A stretch of 64,000 nucleotides of DNA from Mauremys mutica (GCF_020497125.1 NC_059073.1:20791225-20855224), one strand, 5' to 3'; positions 1 to 12,387 are shown, counted from the first letter of the stretch. Numbers and translations: made by a program. The notes: generated from the sequence alone by a model not told the origin.

Positions 1-290
1 CAACAATATAGTGGATGAAGCCAAACAATGAAGATGGAGGTGGCTGGGGCATGTGTTGAGAATGGATGCTGACAGACACCCTCGTATTGCCCTACGATGG
101 ACACCACAAGGAAGAAGGAGGAGAGGTAGACCATTGGGGACGTGGCGAAGGACCATTGAAGAGGAAATGAAAGGTATGGGAATGAAGTGGGATGAAATCT
201 GCTGTCTCGCTCAAGAACAAAATGAATGGAGGAGAGTGATTGGCGCCTTATGCTCCACAGGGAGTGAATAAGAAGAAGCAGGTCAGGTCA
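1..290 (+). mobile_element. LINE reverse-transcriptase ORF, C-terminal end (RTE-like)
   Basis: The frame from the window edge to the stop at about 271 reads RWRWLGHVLRM near position 30, then a basic stretch (GRRRRGRPLGTWRRT) and RVIGALCSTGSE before the stop. The W-x-x-W-L-G-H-V-L-R-M and R-G-R-P-x-x-T-W-R-R pattern is typical of the extreme C-terminus of RTE-like non-LTR retrotransposon polymerases. The catalytic domain lies outside the window. One stop interrupts the frame near base 38. The assignment to clade is tentative. Confidence 0.6.
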
Positions 291-1144
291 ATGTCAAGAA
301 GCAGATGCATGCTCACAGTATGTGTACTGTGGATAAGGAAAGGGTGCTGCTGATCCTTGGTTGCTGTTAACTGGGATAGTGGATGGAGATTTGCCAATTT
401 ACACCAGCTGAGGATCTGGCCCAGCATGTTAATATTTAGAGCTGTTGAACAAAGCAACTTTCACCAGCATTAAATATGAACAAACTGTCAATGACAACGA
501 TCAGTGTTTACTGCTTCGCAGTGGCTGCTAGTTATTTCGAAAAGTCAAGAGGAATCTACTGAATTGCTTTGCTTTCTAATACATCTCACTGAAAGCAAAC
601 TAAGGAAACCTCCTCCCCCACTCACCAAACTGGTCTACAGGTATTTGTGAAATGGGGGGGTGCTTAGTGGTTAACCACTTAACAATTTGAAGCCTGTGGC
701 TAACTCAAAAAAGCCTGTCTCTAAACATCTGCAGCCTTTAATTATATTAACAGGAAAGGAGTGTTTGTTGGTTCTGCTAGCTGCACTGTAAAACTGCGCC
801 AGGAAGCTGTACACATCCCATGACAAAGCTCCTGATAAAATGCACTCATTTTATCCTTTGGAACTTATCTTCCGTCTGCCTACTAGGGCAGGGCCCAGCT
901 GCTCTCCTATGTCAAAGCTATATTGTGTTTCTGCTTGGCATGTCACAGTGAAACACGCAACAGGAAATAAAATAGGGAGAGAAGAAAGAGGGGTGTTTGT
1001 CATAAGAGGGACAGCAGCTTCATAAAGGGAATAGGAGGCAGAGTAACAAACTGAAATTGAGGAATATTTGTTACAAAGCTTAGTAAAGGTGAGGTGGTGG
1101 AATAGTCTGTCTAGTGGGCGCCACATAGACTGAAGCATTTATAA
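291..1144. other. No recognisable gene or repeat
   Basis: AT-rich sequence with only short chance reading frames. I see no splice-flanked exon, repeat end or RNA gene here. Confidence 0.5.
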
Positions 1145-1476
1145 CAGTGGTTCTCAAAGCCGGTCCACTGCTTGTTCAGGGAAGGCCCCTGGCGGGCCGG
1201 GCCGGTTTGTTTACCTGCCGTGTCTGCAGGTTCAGCCGACCGTGGCTCCCACTGGCCGCAGTTCGCCGCTCCAGCCCAATGGGGGCTGCAGGAAGTGGCC
1301 CGGGCCAAGGGACGTGCTTGCCGCCCTTCTGACAGCCCCCATTGGCCTGGAGTGGCTAACCACAGCCAGCAGGAGCCATGATCGGCCAAACCTGTGAATG
1401 CGGCAGGTAAACAAACTGGCCTGGCCTGCCAGGGGCTTTCCCTGAAGAAGTGGTGGACTGGCTTTGAGAACCATTG
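1145..1476. mobile_element. Palindromic hAT-type MITE
   Basis: The element begins CAGTGGTTCTCAAAGCC and ends GGCTTTGAGAACCATTG, which are near-perfect inverted repeats. The two halves continue to pair for about 100 bp each (for example AGGGAAGGCCCCTGGC against GCCAGGGGCTTTCCCT), so the whole unit can fold into one long hairpin. It encodes nothing. The CAGTGGTTCTCAAA terminus is typical of hAT elements, which normally duplicate 8 bp; the flanks (ATTTATAA and TCTTAAAC) show no convincing duplication, so the insertion is old. Its high GC content contrasts with the surrounding DNA. Confidence 0.75.
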
Positions 1477-2064
1477 TCTTAAACCACTAAAACTTAAGAT
1501 TGCAAAATGTTTCTATGTTGAGAGACTCATGAGAAATCTTACAACCAATGACTGCTGCTAGTCCCCTGCAATAGGAGTTTTGTTTGTATTCCATTTTCAT
1601 TTATTTCTAATGCAGACACACATGCTATAGGCAGGACTTCCTATCCTTTGATCTGAGTCGAGGTGCTATTTGACAGGCACATTTTTTTAAGAAGTCAGCT
1701 ATACAGACTGGCTACTCCAGTTACCTCCCTTTGCCCAACAAGGAACCTAAATCATAACCCAGCAGCTAAAAATGTGTTTCCAACCTGTATGGTCTCCCAC
1801 CAAAGTCCTCTCAACATCTCTCAGCTCAGGAAGCAAATGTACCTTGAAGCATGCCCTGAAGGTTGACCAACTAGCACTGTTTTGGACCAAGGGGAAGTGA
1901 GGCCCTGCCAGCTGCTCCCTCTCTGTTATATAATCTCTAGCTCTGGCACCACTGATGAACACAGTGGTAGCTGTGTGACATGGGAAGAGACGTGGTCTTC
2001 CAGATCAGTTGGCCCTAGACCACATGTGTTTCTTAATATCCATTCTCCAGTCTGAGAAGAAGAA
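1477..2064. other. No recognisable gene or repeat
   Basis: Nothing beyond short chance reading frames was recognised. Confidence 0.45.
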
Positions 2065-2220
2065 AATTATACTATGGCCTAGTGCTTGAACCACAGGAAA
2101 GAGATTTGGGATTCCCAGTGTAAACTTGTTCTGCTACTGTGGACTCGAGCAAGCCTCTACAATTCCAACTATAAAATGGGAGTAATACAACTTACCAGCT
2201 TGCAGAGGTGGTATTTCAAT
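2065..2220 (+). repeat. MIR-like SINE
   Basis: The order 'tggcctagtgcttgaa', 'tgggattcccag', then 'tctacaattccaactataaa' followed by 'atgggagtaatacaactta' matches the layout of an old MIR/CORE-SINE in sense orientation. The copy is degenerate. A 162-codon open frame that starts inside it is considered chance. Confidence 0.55.
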
Positions 2221-4149
2221 AATGTGTTTTCCCCCATCTGGTTTTCAACTAAACAATCAGCTCCCTACTCTTCTCCCATCACAATCCATAAAGTTAATGG
2301 TCTTCCCCTTGGTCTGTCAGTTCTTCCACACCCACTCCTAGCCCAGTATCCATCAATCCACCATGCTCTCCCTCCCCAGCAATCCATGAAGGCAGGCAGG
2401 TTGTCCTGCAATCTCTGGCTGTGGATTTGCAGAGTAATGTTCTTTAACGGTGGGGAATGGGTCCCCTTTGGTTATCGAGGTAGATGGATCTTCTCTAACT
2501 GCTGGAAGTTGCTGTTAGCTGGTGTGGGGGATCAGGTCTTCTGTAACTGGTGTGAGAGTGCTAGTCTTCTCTAGGTAGTCTGAGGAAGCATGTTTCCACT
2601 CAGTGATAGTGGGGAATTTGGAGGAAAGCAGAGCTCCAGTTAATCAGCTCCATCCCAGTTCTGGTTCTTCAGACTCCAGATGGGGCTGGACACACAAACA
2701 TCAGAGCGGCAGCAGCTTGGTCCTGCCTCCTGTCTTTCTCCTTGTGCACTGCTGGAGCAGCCAGCAGGGAGGGAGGTATGTGTGTGAAATAGGTGGTGCA
2801 TCCTCCATGTGCTCCTAGATGCCAGTGGAACATGCAGGAGGGTAGTTCTTTTGGACATGCTAGCACAGCGGTGCCAGTTGTGAATGCACCCACTTCACTA
2901 ACTCAGAAAAAGGATGAATGTTTTAACCTGCTGATCCAGCAGTCCTTAGCATTTTGGACTACACCATAACACGGAGTGCATGTTGTCTTAAATGGAGCAT
3001 GTGTGATGTGACTAATTGCTGCTTCTCCCCTGCACTCAAACCCGTGTTAGATCCCTAAAAACCCAAAGCACTTAATATATTTCATCACTATGTAAATCTC
3101 TCATAAAACACCATCAGCTCCTCAGCTGGTGTAAATGATCTGGCCCATCCATCTTATCAGGTGCATGTCTTTGTTGCACTTCCTTTAATAATTAAATGTG
3201 TCAGCAGGTGCTTTTTTATCTCTGTTCATACCAGTAACAATCATAGCCAAGTACGCAGTGAAGCCTATCAGACTCAGATCTTAGCACAACTCAGTATTTA
3301 TACATCCGTATAAAAAGGTATCTACACTTAATGACTGAGTCATTTGTCAAGACATTTTACTATTCCTACAATATACTGTGTTTATATTGAATGTACAGAT
3401 TTTAAATAGGTACAGACACTCATGCCTAAATTCTGATCTCTGTTACAGTAGAGTAATTGCTTTGACTTCACTGGAGTTATTCCAGAATTACACAAAGGTA
3501 AATGAGATCTTCATCAGAACTCTTGTCCTCAAAAATACATATGAGATGAACATGATCATTGTTTTGTATGTTTAAGAAGTTGTGTATAAATGAGAAGGGA
3601 TGAACAGAAGCAATCCATCCAGCTTTTGGTAAGGACAGGGTTTAAATCTGGTTCTGGCACAAGAGAAGATCTACAGCTGTTATCTGCACTCACTCCGTAG
3701 AAAGACAAATATATCTGAGCTCAGCTGAAACTAATTTCCTTACTATGGAGAATACTGGACTTGAAGGGCCTGATCATCGGTTCCTCATTCCTGCACTTGG
3801 AGCAGGAGAAGGGATGCAAAGGTGATTGTAAATCATCTTTGTGAGTTAGAGTACCCTAAGACATCTAACTTACGTTTTTCTTCCCAGGATCCCCTATGTC
3901 CCATGGGAAGTATAAAATAGCCATAGGGATGTGCACTCTGGCTGAGCCCCTGACAGCCCTCTGATCTGTTCCTGATGTCATGCTTGGGAGCAGAAGACAT
4001 CATGGTTGGTGTAGTGCATTTATACCAGTTTTACACTGGCTCCCTGCACAGAGGGTATTCTTGAGGGGCAATTCTCCCCACTTTAGGGACCCTTAACACT
4101 GCCAGAGTAGCCTAAAGTATATCTGATAATTAGGCCCTAAGAGTGCATA
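2221..4149. other. No recognisable gene or repeat
   Basis: Open frames of 60-75 codons are scattered through this stretch, with no domain motif and no exon-like boundaries. Confidence 0.4.
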
Positions 4150-4179
4150 GGCTGTTGAAAACTGATATCTCAATGAATT

Positions 4180-4550
4180 TGTGTGATGGCCACCATCTTG
4201 GTGCAGGGACCTCTACAGTGGAAAGCATGAATCTCTACAGTTTGACTTAAAGAATCAGGCTCTGTAGCAAACCCATATCCTCTGTGGATCAGAGGGAATG
4301 CAGAAAAGGGAAAATACATACCCAGCAGTGGGTTACATGCCCTTCTTCTGTCCAGAGGATGTAAGTCAAGGCTCTCAACAGCTCATATTCCAGTTGAGCT
4401 CTCATTTCTGTGACAGCCACCATCTTGGCTGACACCAGGAATTGAACTGGGGCCTTTCCTGAGCAGAAACCATGAATCTTTGCCACTTGAGCAAGAAAGC
4501 CAGGCTCATAAGCTAAGAGCTGCAACAGATTCTCATCCTTTTGTAGATCA
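4180..4550 (-). repeat. Two direct copies of a tRNA-derived SINE-like unit
   Basis: Two related blocks occur about 225 bp apart (around 4185-4290 and 4413-4545). Both start with GCCACCATCTTGG and continue through a 'catgaatct..., ...ttga..., aagaa(t/a)..caggct' pattern. Read on the minus strand, the second copy has GCTCAAGTGGCAAAGATTCA (A-box-like) and GTTCAATTCC (B-box-like) at tRNA-like spacing, which points to a tRNA-derived SINE. Two copies in one orientation suggest a local duplication or a dimeric SINE. Confidence 0.45.
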
Positions 4551-5744
4551 AGCACAAAGCATGATACATATCACACACTAAGCAGTCAGTTACCCTTGGA
4601 TTAGACCTAGGATCACCCTGATAGCCAGGAAATAGGGAGTTTTAGTCAATGGGTTTTTGTGCTACTTGTATGTTGAGTTTATAGTTGGAGTCTGTAGGGA
4701 CACTTGTCTTTTCCTTGGGGGAAGGAGGATGTTATTTGTATGTCATGTTGTATTTTATGGGTTGGGAGAAAAACATCCAAAAGGAACTTTTAAACCATAG
4801 AATTTGTCAAAATGAGTATTCTGTTGACCATGAATGTGGAGCTGGCCAATCTGCAGTAGTAATGCTTCACTTTGAGTATCAGTATCAAGGGTACCATTCT
4901 TGCTGGAGCCAGGCATCATGGCCAAAAGTTACACCAACCATTTTTAAAACTTCGGTGCCTAAAGCTAAGTACCTAAATAACTTCCAGGGGAGCTCCAGGT
5001 ACTTAGCACCTTTGAAAGTCAGACTGTTTATCTAGGTGCTTATATATGGGTAGAAGGACCTAGCTTAAGCTACCCAAGACTGAAAGCTTTTGTCTGTTTC
5101 TCCATGTAAGTCTGTTAATATATCTCAGTCCTAACGTACAACACTTCTGCTTTTGAAATTCTGGGCCTCTCCTGAGTGAGAATTGCCAACTAAGTCAAAC
5201 CGTGGTGTATAGACAAGTCAGATAGCGACTTGGAAGAAAGCTCCAAACTCAGATGAGTTTGTGAATTTACGCAGAAAAGAAATCCAGATCCTTAGAAACG
5301 ACAACTTGGTGCTTTAGCTACATAGCTGCCTCTACTGCGTATTCATTCATTAGGTTCTGTAGAAGAAGAATGCTGGAGATAAATAACAAAAAAATATAAT
5401 CGGGTTATTTAGCTCTTCTGTATACAAACTGCAGTGAGCTTTGCACTAACCCCTGCAGATATAACTGAGGGGAGGAAGAAGGACTGAAGTGGCCAGACAC
5501 CATCTCTGTGAACTCTGGCAAGCCAGGCCTTCCTTGAAAATGTGACACCTTCGTTACTGAAGCATGTTAGTTGTGAGAACAGAAAATCTGTTTTGTCCTT
5601 TCCCATCCATGTCCGAATGAACATGAAAATTTCTTTCCAAAAAGGAAATACACTGATGTTGGAATGCATGAGGATGGACATGTGGGATTTTAACAGCTTA
5701 CAGCACTTCCAGGTGGTTATGCAATACCATATTTCCACTGAGTA
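4551..5744. other. No recognisable gene or repeat
   Basis: No supported feature. The 116- and 121-codon open frames here have no motif and lack exon context. Confidence 0.4.
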
Positions 5745-6846
5745 AGAAAGATAGGAAGTATGGCAAGAGACCACCCTGGCTTAACCAGGAGATCTTCAAT
5801 GATCTGAAACTCAAAAAAGAGTTCTACAAAAAGTGGAAACTAGGTCAAATTACAAAGGATGAATATAAACAAATAACACAAGTATGTAGGGACAAAATTA
5901 GAAAGGCCAAGGCACGAAATGAGATTAAACTAGCTAGAGACAAAAAGGGTAACAAGAAAACATTCTACAAATACAATAGAAGCAAGAGGAAGACAAGGCC
6001 AGGGTAGGCCCATTACTGAATTGGGGGTGGGGGGAGGGACAATAACAGAAAATGTGGAAATGGCAGAAGTGCTAAATGACTTCTTTATATCGGTTTTCAC
6101 CGAAATGATTAGTAGCGATTGGACGTCAAACATGGTGAATTCCAGTGAAAATGAGGTAGGCTCAGAGGCTAAAGTAGAGAAAGAACAAGTTAAAAATTAC
6201 TCAGACAAGTTAGATGTCTTAAAGTCGCCAGGGCCTGATGAAATACATTGTAGAATACTCAAGGAGCTGATTAAGGAGATATCTGAGCCATTAGTGATTA
6301 TCTTTAAAAAGTCATTAAAAATGGCAATTATTACAGAGGACTGGAGAAGGGCAAATATAGTGCCAACCTCTAAAAAGGGAAATAAGAACAACGTGGGGAA
6401 TTACAGACCAGTCAGCTTAACTTCAGTACCCGGGAAAGATAATGGAGCAAATAATTAAGCAATCAATTTGCAGACATGTAGAAGATAATAAGATGATAAG
6501 TAACAGTCAGCATGGATTTGCCAAGAACAAATAATGTCAAACCAACCTAATAGCTTTCTTTGACAGGATAACAAGCCTGGTGGATAGGGGAGAAGCAGTA
6601 GATATGGTATATCTTAACTTTAGTAAGGCTTCTGGTACTATCTTGCATGACGTTCTCATAAACAAACTAGGGAAATATAACCTAGATGGAGCTACTATAA
6701 GGTGGATGCATAACTGGATGAAAAACCATTTCCAGAGAGTAGTTATCAGTGGTTCACAGTCAAACTGGAGGTGCATATTGAGTGGGGTCCTACAGGGATC
6801 AGTTTTAGGTCTGGTTCTGTTCAATATCTTCATCAATGATTTATAT

Positions 6847-7245
6847 CAGGGGTGGTCAACTTGAGTCCGAGAAGGAGCCAGTATTTATCAATGTACATTG
6901 CCAAAGAGTCACGGTAATACATCAGCAGCTCCCCATCAGCTCCCCCACCCCGCGCCCAGTGCCTCCCACCCACCAGCAACCCAGCCGATCAGCACCTCCC
7001 CCTCCCTCCCCTCACCTCCCGATCACCTGTTTCGGGGTGTGCAGAAGGCTCTGGGGAGGGGGCGGAAAGGGGTGGAGTGGGGGCAGGGCATTTTGCAGAG
7101 CCAGGGGTTGAGCAGTGAGCACCCCCAGCACATTGGAAAGTTGGCGCCTGTAGCTCCAGCCCCAGAGTTGGTGCCTATACAAGGAGCCGCATATTAACTT
7201 CTGAAGAGCCGCATGTGGCTCCCAAGCCACAGGTTGGCCACCCCA
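6847..7245. mobile_element. hAT-type MITE inside CR1
   Basis: It begins CAGGGGTGGTCAAC and ends GGTTGGCCACCCCA, which are imperfect terminal inverted repeats. It splits the CR1 polymerase frame just after FIND. The flanks ATTTATAT (6839-6846) and ATTTAGAT (7246-7253) match at 7 of 8 positions, fitting an 8-bp hAT target duplication. The interior is GC-rich and non-coding. Confidence 0.8.
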
Positions 7246-7809
7246 ATTTAGATAATGCAATAGAGAGTAGACTTATAAAGTTCCCAGATGATACCAAGAT
7301 GGGAGTGGTTGCAAGTGCTTTGGAGGATAGGATTAAAATTTAAATTATCTGGAGAAATTGTCTGAAGTAAATAGGATGAAATTCAATAAGGACAAATGCA
7401 AAGTACTCCACTTAGGAAGGAACAATCAGTTGCACACATACAAAATGAGAAATGACTGCCTAGGAAGGAGTACTGCAGAAAGAGGTCTGGGTGTGATGGT
7501 GGATCACAAGCTAAATATGAGTCAATAGTGCAACACTGTTGCAAGAAAAGCAAACATAATTCTGCAATATATTAGCAGAAGTGTTGTAAGCAAGACATGA
7601 GAAGTAATTCTTCTGCTCTATTTCACGCTAATTGGAGTATTGTGTCCAGTTCTGGGTGCTACGTTTCAGGAAGTATGTGGACAAATTGAAGAAAGTCCAG
7701 AGAAGAGCAACAAAAATGATTAAAGGTCTAGAAAACATGACCTATGAGGGAAGATTGAAAAAATTGGGTTTGTTTAGTCTGGAGAAGAGAAGACTGAGAA
7801 GGGACATGA

Positions 7810-7931
7810 ATGGATCACTTAATGATTGTTCATTCCCTCTGGGGCACCTGGTATTGGCCACTGTCGGAAGACAGCATACTGGGTTAAATGGACCTTTGGT
7901 TTCACCCAGTATGGACGGTCTTATGTTCTTA
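7810..7931 (+). mobile_element. Short CR1 3'-end insertion inside CR1 ORF2
   Basis: The host element reads ...RRLRRDM then resumes [11 protein letters not shown] after this block; deleting 7810-7931 restores that frame. The block itself (CTCTGGGGCACCTGGTATTG, ...GGACCTTTGGTTTCACCCAG, ...TTATGTTCTTA) is the extreme 3' end of another CR1 subfamily, also seen at 33207-33684 and in reverse at 57607-58155. It is a heavily 5'-truncated copy with no clear target duplication. Confidence 0.75.
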
Positions 7932-8265
7932 TAACAATTTTCAAGTATATAAAAGATTGTTTCAAGGAGGAGAGAGAAAAATTGTTCTCTTTAACCTGTG
8001 AGGATAGGACAAAAAGCAATGGGCTTAAATTGCAGCAAGGCCGTTTAGGTTCAATATTAGGAAAAACTTTAACTGTCAGGGTAGTTAAGAACTGGAATAA
8101 ATTGCCTAGGGAGGTTGTGGAATCTCCATCATTGGGGATTTTTAAGAACAGGTTAGACAAACACCTGTTAGGGATGGTCTAGATAATACTTAGTCCTGCC
8201 ATGAATGCAGGTGACTGGACTAGAGGACTTATCTAAGTCCCTCCCAGTCCTATGATTCTATGTAT

Positions 8266-8739
8266 ATCAGTTATTGTGTGGCCTTTGCAGTGAGCAATAG
8301 ATTTTAAAAAACTGTTGTTTATGCTGCTAATAGATTCTCTCTCTTTGGAAGTTTCATATGTTTGCAGTATCACAATGCCCTACCTAGCCACTCTTTTAAT
8401 GAGGGGCGATGGTGGGAGAGGAGAAGAGTTCCAGGAGGAATAACATTCTGACTTCTGTTTACGTCTGTGCCCTTCTTGTATAGTGTTTCTAGTGCAGGAG
8501 ACTGGGAGAAAGACAGGATAACCTATTCTTGAGAGAAGCATGAGCAAAGATGTGCAGTAAGTCAATATTTATAATTAAATATAAATCAAAATTTGGCTGG
8601 AGATGAATGACTGGCAGTGGTGTTACTGAGTTAAAGTGGATCAGCTATGTCCTGTGAAAATCTGAGTTGAGTTTAAAAAGCTCTGGGGTTTTGTTTTTTG
8701 AGCACATAGGAAGGTTTAGTTTGATGGTCTTACACTGAT
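8266..8739. other. No recognisable gene or repeat
   Basis: AT-rich sequence with no recognisable feature. Confidence 0.4.
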
Positions 8740-9085
8740 AATAATTCTCCTCGTTTGAAGAGCTAGCCTTTGGGAAGATGATACGGCCACAACATATCAT
8801 TGAACAAGAGCTCAGAAGAGTTTATAAAAGGATTTGCCATCCATATGATTAATGACAATATCCCCAGTTACCCTGATGAGTTAAAACCATTTTCTTAAGT
8901 GATATGAACCCTCATGCTTCAGAGCATAAACCAATTCTTAACTGACAGGGTTAGGAAAAAACTTCCCATATGGATAGATTATTCCAGAATTATCCATTTG
9001 GGAGGTATTTAAACCTTCCTCTAAAGCATTGATTAGCCACCATTGGAAACAGGTTACTGGACTAAATGGAACAATGGGACACTTA
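8740..9085 (+). repeat. Old CR1/L3-like LINE 3' end
   Basis: The order 'gacaatatccccagttaccctgatga', 'cttcagagcataaaccaatt', 'aggaaaaaacttcccatatgg', 'ttattccagaattatccat', then 'caggttactggactaaatgg' follows the non-coding 3' tail of an old CR1/L3-type LINE. It is strongly diverged. Confidence 0.5.
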
Positions 9086-9439
9086 GAATGTAAAGGAGAA
9101 TCTAAGCATTCAACTTCTAAAAAATGAAATTTAGCATTTTTTTACAAGATAGCTTTGAAACTGTAAACCAATGACTGGGTCTGTAAAAATCAATGGCAAG
9201 TTTTAACAAAGCATTCTCTTAGGGATTATTCTCTCCTATAGTTGCGCGTGGCTAGATTTTTGGGGTAGGGTGAAAGCTCATGGTCACAGGTCCCTTGATT
9301 TTTGGGGGGGGGGGTTCATTTTGTTCAGTTCAGTTTCCAAATCTAGCAGAGGGAGGAGGGTAGTGTCACACAAGCTACCACTACAAATGCTGAAAACTCT
9401 TCTACTAAGCTGGTCTAAAAGAAGGTATCTCAACAACAT

Positions 9440-9610
9440 GAGAGAGTGTGGCCTGGTGGATGAGGCACAGCATTGAGTCCAAGGTACTTCTACAGTCCAA
9501 TACAGGTTCTGACACTTACTGCTTCTTTGATACTGGTAAAGTCACTTAACCCTTATTGCCTTAGTTTCTCCATCTGCAAAATGGACTTAATAATAATTGT
9601 CTAGTTGAAG
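9440..9610 (+). repeat. MIR-like SINE
   Basis: Contains the MIR hallmark 'aagtcacttaacc', then 'ttagtttctccatctgcaaa', then 'atggacttaataataat', preceded by a 'gtggatgaggcacagcattgagtcc' segment. Sense orientation, moderately diverged. Confidence 0.65.
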
Positions 9611-10049
9611 GGGAGCTGAGAAACATGTTACTAAAATTAAAGTTTGACAATTGCTGCGGTGCTAAACATTTTCTGGAGTACAAAACAAATCCTCCAATCA
9701 CTGGGGGCTTGGTCATCCCCAGTTCTTTGACTGTTGGTCCCTATGCGTACACCTGGGCATCATGTGCCTGAGTTCGAAAATTCTTCAAATTCTTCTGTTG
9801 ACCGGTACATGTGCAGTAGCTCTCCTTGTGCTCCTGACTGAGGGTATAAGAGGCAGTGCAGGTCAATGCCTTTCCAGTTCCTCCTTACCACACCATGGCC
9901 TGAGTCAGATTAGTGTCCTCTTTCACTCCATTGCATAACCTGCAAAGAAAGAAAATACCTGTGAATAGTTATTTAGCTTATCTTGCTAGTTAGCATGGAG
10001 TAATTTCTTTTGCCTGGTTGGGGAACCCCATCCTGAGTCCAGGACTATG

Positions 10050-12385
10050 CCCAGAATCCCAGGATTCAATAATGCATCTCGTGCCCTCACTCCTTCTCCA
10101 TCAGTGACTAACATCAATAGTGCCTGTACTGTCTGGGTGAGGCACATATCTCTGCAAAGTGCGGTATCTGTTGCTCCTTCCCACCCAGAACCCAAGAAGC
10201 CCAGGAGCTTCACCTATGAAAGTACTTGCTGGAGAAGGCCCCTCTCCAATTTGGGCCAGAGAGACCCCCCTGTACATCAGCCTTAACTGACCAGCAGTGC
10301 CACTCCAGTGCCTTGGAGCGGAGCCTTCAGCATCTAAGTCCAAGGACTCTTCTTCTAGAGGGCACTCTCATGGGCACAAGGATAGATCCCCTTTGAGGAC
10401 TGTCCATAACAAGTGCGCTTTCTTCCTAAGCCTGTCCAGGTCAGCTGAGATGTCACATATGGAACCCAAGGAACCAGCTCCACTGAAGACCGCTAGATTG
10501 GAGGGTAAGGTGCGTAAAAAGAAAGATCTGTCAGTTCTATCAGTCACCTTGATACCGAAGCGCAAGGACAGATGTTTGCCGGTTCTGTCTGAGTACTGGT
10601 CTGAACCCATTGTTGATACTGCCTTATTCAGCTAAAGATCATCCAGCTGTTGCAGATCATAGACTCGGAAGGGACCTCAGGAGGTCATCTAGTCCAACCC
10701 CCTGCTCAAAGCAGGACCAACCCCCAGATTTTTACCCCAGTTCCCCAAACACACAACCCTGGGTTTAAGCAGGCCAATGCTCAAACCACTGAGCTATCTC
10801 TCCCTTGACTGCTGGAACCCTTCAGAAACCAAGCCGTGTGGAGGTGTACATGACACTGTGGATAAAGGAGGAATATATCCTTCAGTCTTCACTTCTTTCT
10901 AGTCCTGCCCTCCTGAGGAATCTCCTTACTCTGGAGAAGGAGTCTATATCAATGTCCCAGAAGCAGTCCCATCTCCAACCATGGTAGAATGCCCTGGTAC
11001 CAATAGTGCCACGTCTACCGATGGAACAGTTCTCGGACTCGGATGAGTCGGCGGAGGTAGCTGCACTGGTATCTCCATGGAGATACTCAATCCCTGACAG
11101 ACAATCGAGGGGTTATGCTTGCCATTTCTCTGGTTACAATGCCCCCAGCCCAGGGACTACTGGTACCAATTATCTTGGAATCCCTTGCAACCGATCAATC
11201 CCTCTTTCTGGCCTTTCTGTGGGATTCCTATGGCAAGTGCCCAGGCTCCTCTCAGAGTCATACTGCTCCTCTCCCTCTTGCCAACCAGTTCCATTGACGT
11301 ACGAGGACGAAGAGCCAGAGACAGAGCCTCAGGTACTAATGGTTCTGACGGGTGCCTCTTCATCATTCCTGGACAATGCGGTCACTCCTTCTCCTTCTCT
11401 GGCGGATGACCACTGGCAGAACCAGGAGCAGTTACGAACAGTTGCCATGACCTAGAGATCCCATTAGAGGAGGTCCAGGACCCGTCACGCCCGCTCCTGG
11501 ACATCTTGCAACCTCAGGGACCAAGTAAGGTGGCCCTTCCAATCAATGGGGCCAAACTAGAACCAGGCAGAGCAATATGGCATGCTCCAGAATCCTGTGC
11601 CCCAACACAGAAAACAGCCAAAGGAGCTGAATTTTTATTTTTCCCATCCTGCCCCCAATTCTTGGGTGGTACAGGCAGCTACAAAAAGAGCTCGTTCACA
11701 CTATCAAGGGGCCACCCCAACAGATAAAGGTTCTGAGACTGGACCTCCTGAAAAGAAAAGTCTTCTCCTCTGGGGCCCGGCAATTTTATGTCACTAATTA
11801 CCAAGCTTTGTGAGTGAAATACAACATTAATAACCATTCCAGGCTTATGGACTTCAGAGATAAGCCTCCCATGGAGGACAGGGCCCAATTTCAGTCTCTT
11901 TTAGATGAGGGGAAGCTAGTGGCAAAAGTAGCCCTCCAGCTGCAGTGGATGCTGCAGACACAAGTTTCAGAACTTTGGCCACTGGTTTAGTCATGAGGAG
12001 ATACTCTTGGCTGCAATCAGTGTTTCCTAGGAATGTCCAAAACACCATCCAGGACTCCCCGTTGAGTCCATCCTCTTTAATGAGAAAATGGGTGAGCCCC
12101 TGCACTCACTAAAAGACTCGAGATTGGCTCTGCATTCCCTGGGGATTTTATACCGCAGAGCTTAGGAGGAAACACCAGAGATGGCAGGGCCACCTCCTCA
12201 TGCACTTTATTACCAGTTCTCAGCTGAACCTCCGTGCAAATGTCAGAGGATTCAGAGGCATCGCTTCTTGGCCTCCTCTACTGCCATGGCCTCTTCCTCT
12301 CTCTCGCTCTCTCAACCACTGGCAAGAGTCATTTTAGACACATTGGTCAAGACCTGGGTATCTGGTGCCACCCACCTCTTACCCT
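10050..12385 (+). pseudogene. DIRS-like gag-region remnant
   Basis: The stretch upstream of the solo LTR holds several overlapping sense-strand open pieces, e.g. 10297-10635 (Ser/Lys-rich, KARL-type basic patch EGKVRKKKDL) and 11006-11455 (acidic FSDSDES followed by P/S-rich sequence). Low-complexity, Ser- and Pro-rich gag proteins precede the RT in vertebrate DIRS elements, and position relative to the RT is the main evidence. No catalytic motif is expected or seen. Stops, frameshifts and a SINE insertion break the frame. Confidence 0.5.
10654..10805 (-). repeat. Cry I-type tRNA-derived SINE
   Basis: On the minus strand the unit starts GGGAGAGATAGCTCAGTGG (A box), continues AGCATTGGCCTGCTTAAACC, and ends in a CR1-like tail GGACTAGATGACCTCCTGAG and AGGTCCCTTCCGAGTCTATG. 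The tRNA-like head plus CR1-like tail is the structure of cryptodiran Cry I SINEs. It sits inside the DIRS gag region. The B-box part is degenerate. Confidence 0.8.
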
Positions 12386-12387
12386 GT

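Larger units (their letters stand above)
5745..8265 (+). mobile_element. CR1/L3-like LINE, ORF2 remnant with 3' end
   Basis: Sense-strand reading frames, broken by stops and frameshifts, give successive CR1-group polymerase motifs. These are a pre-RT linker ([18 protein letters not shown]), then [57 protein letters not shown], a damaged FADD box reading FPDDTK after 7245, [22 protein letters not shown] and [10 protein letters not shown], ending near IFKNRLDKHL at about 8165. The 3' end is the 'cctatgattctatg' type usual for CR1. The 5' part (endonuclease) is missing. It is interrupted by a hAT MITE (6847-7245) and a 122-bp CR1 3' fragment (7810-7931), so both are younger. No functional product is possible. 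Confidence 0.85.

Noticed and set aside
2086..2574. 162-codon open frame
   Set aside because: Starts inside a MIR-like SINE, shows no recognisable domain, no splice context and no compositional sign of coding.
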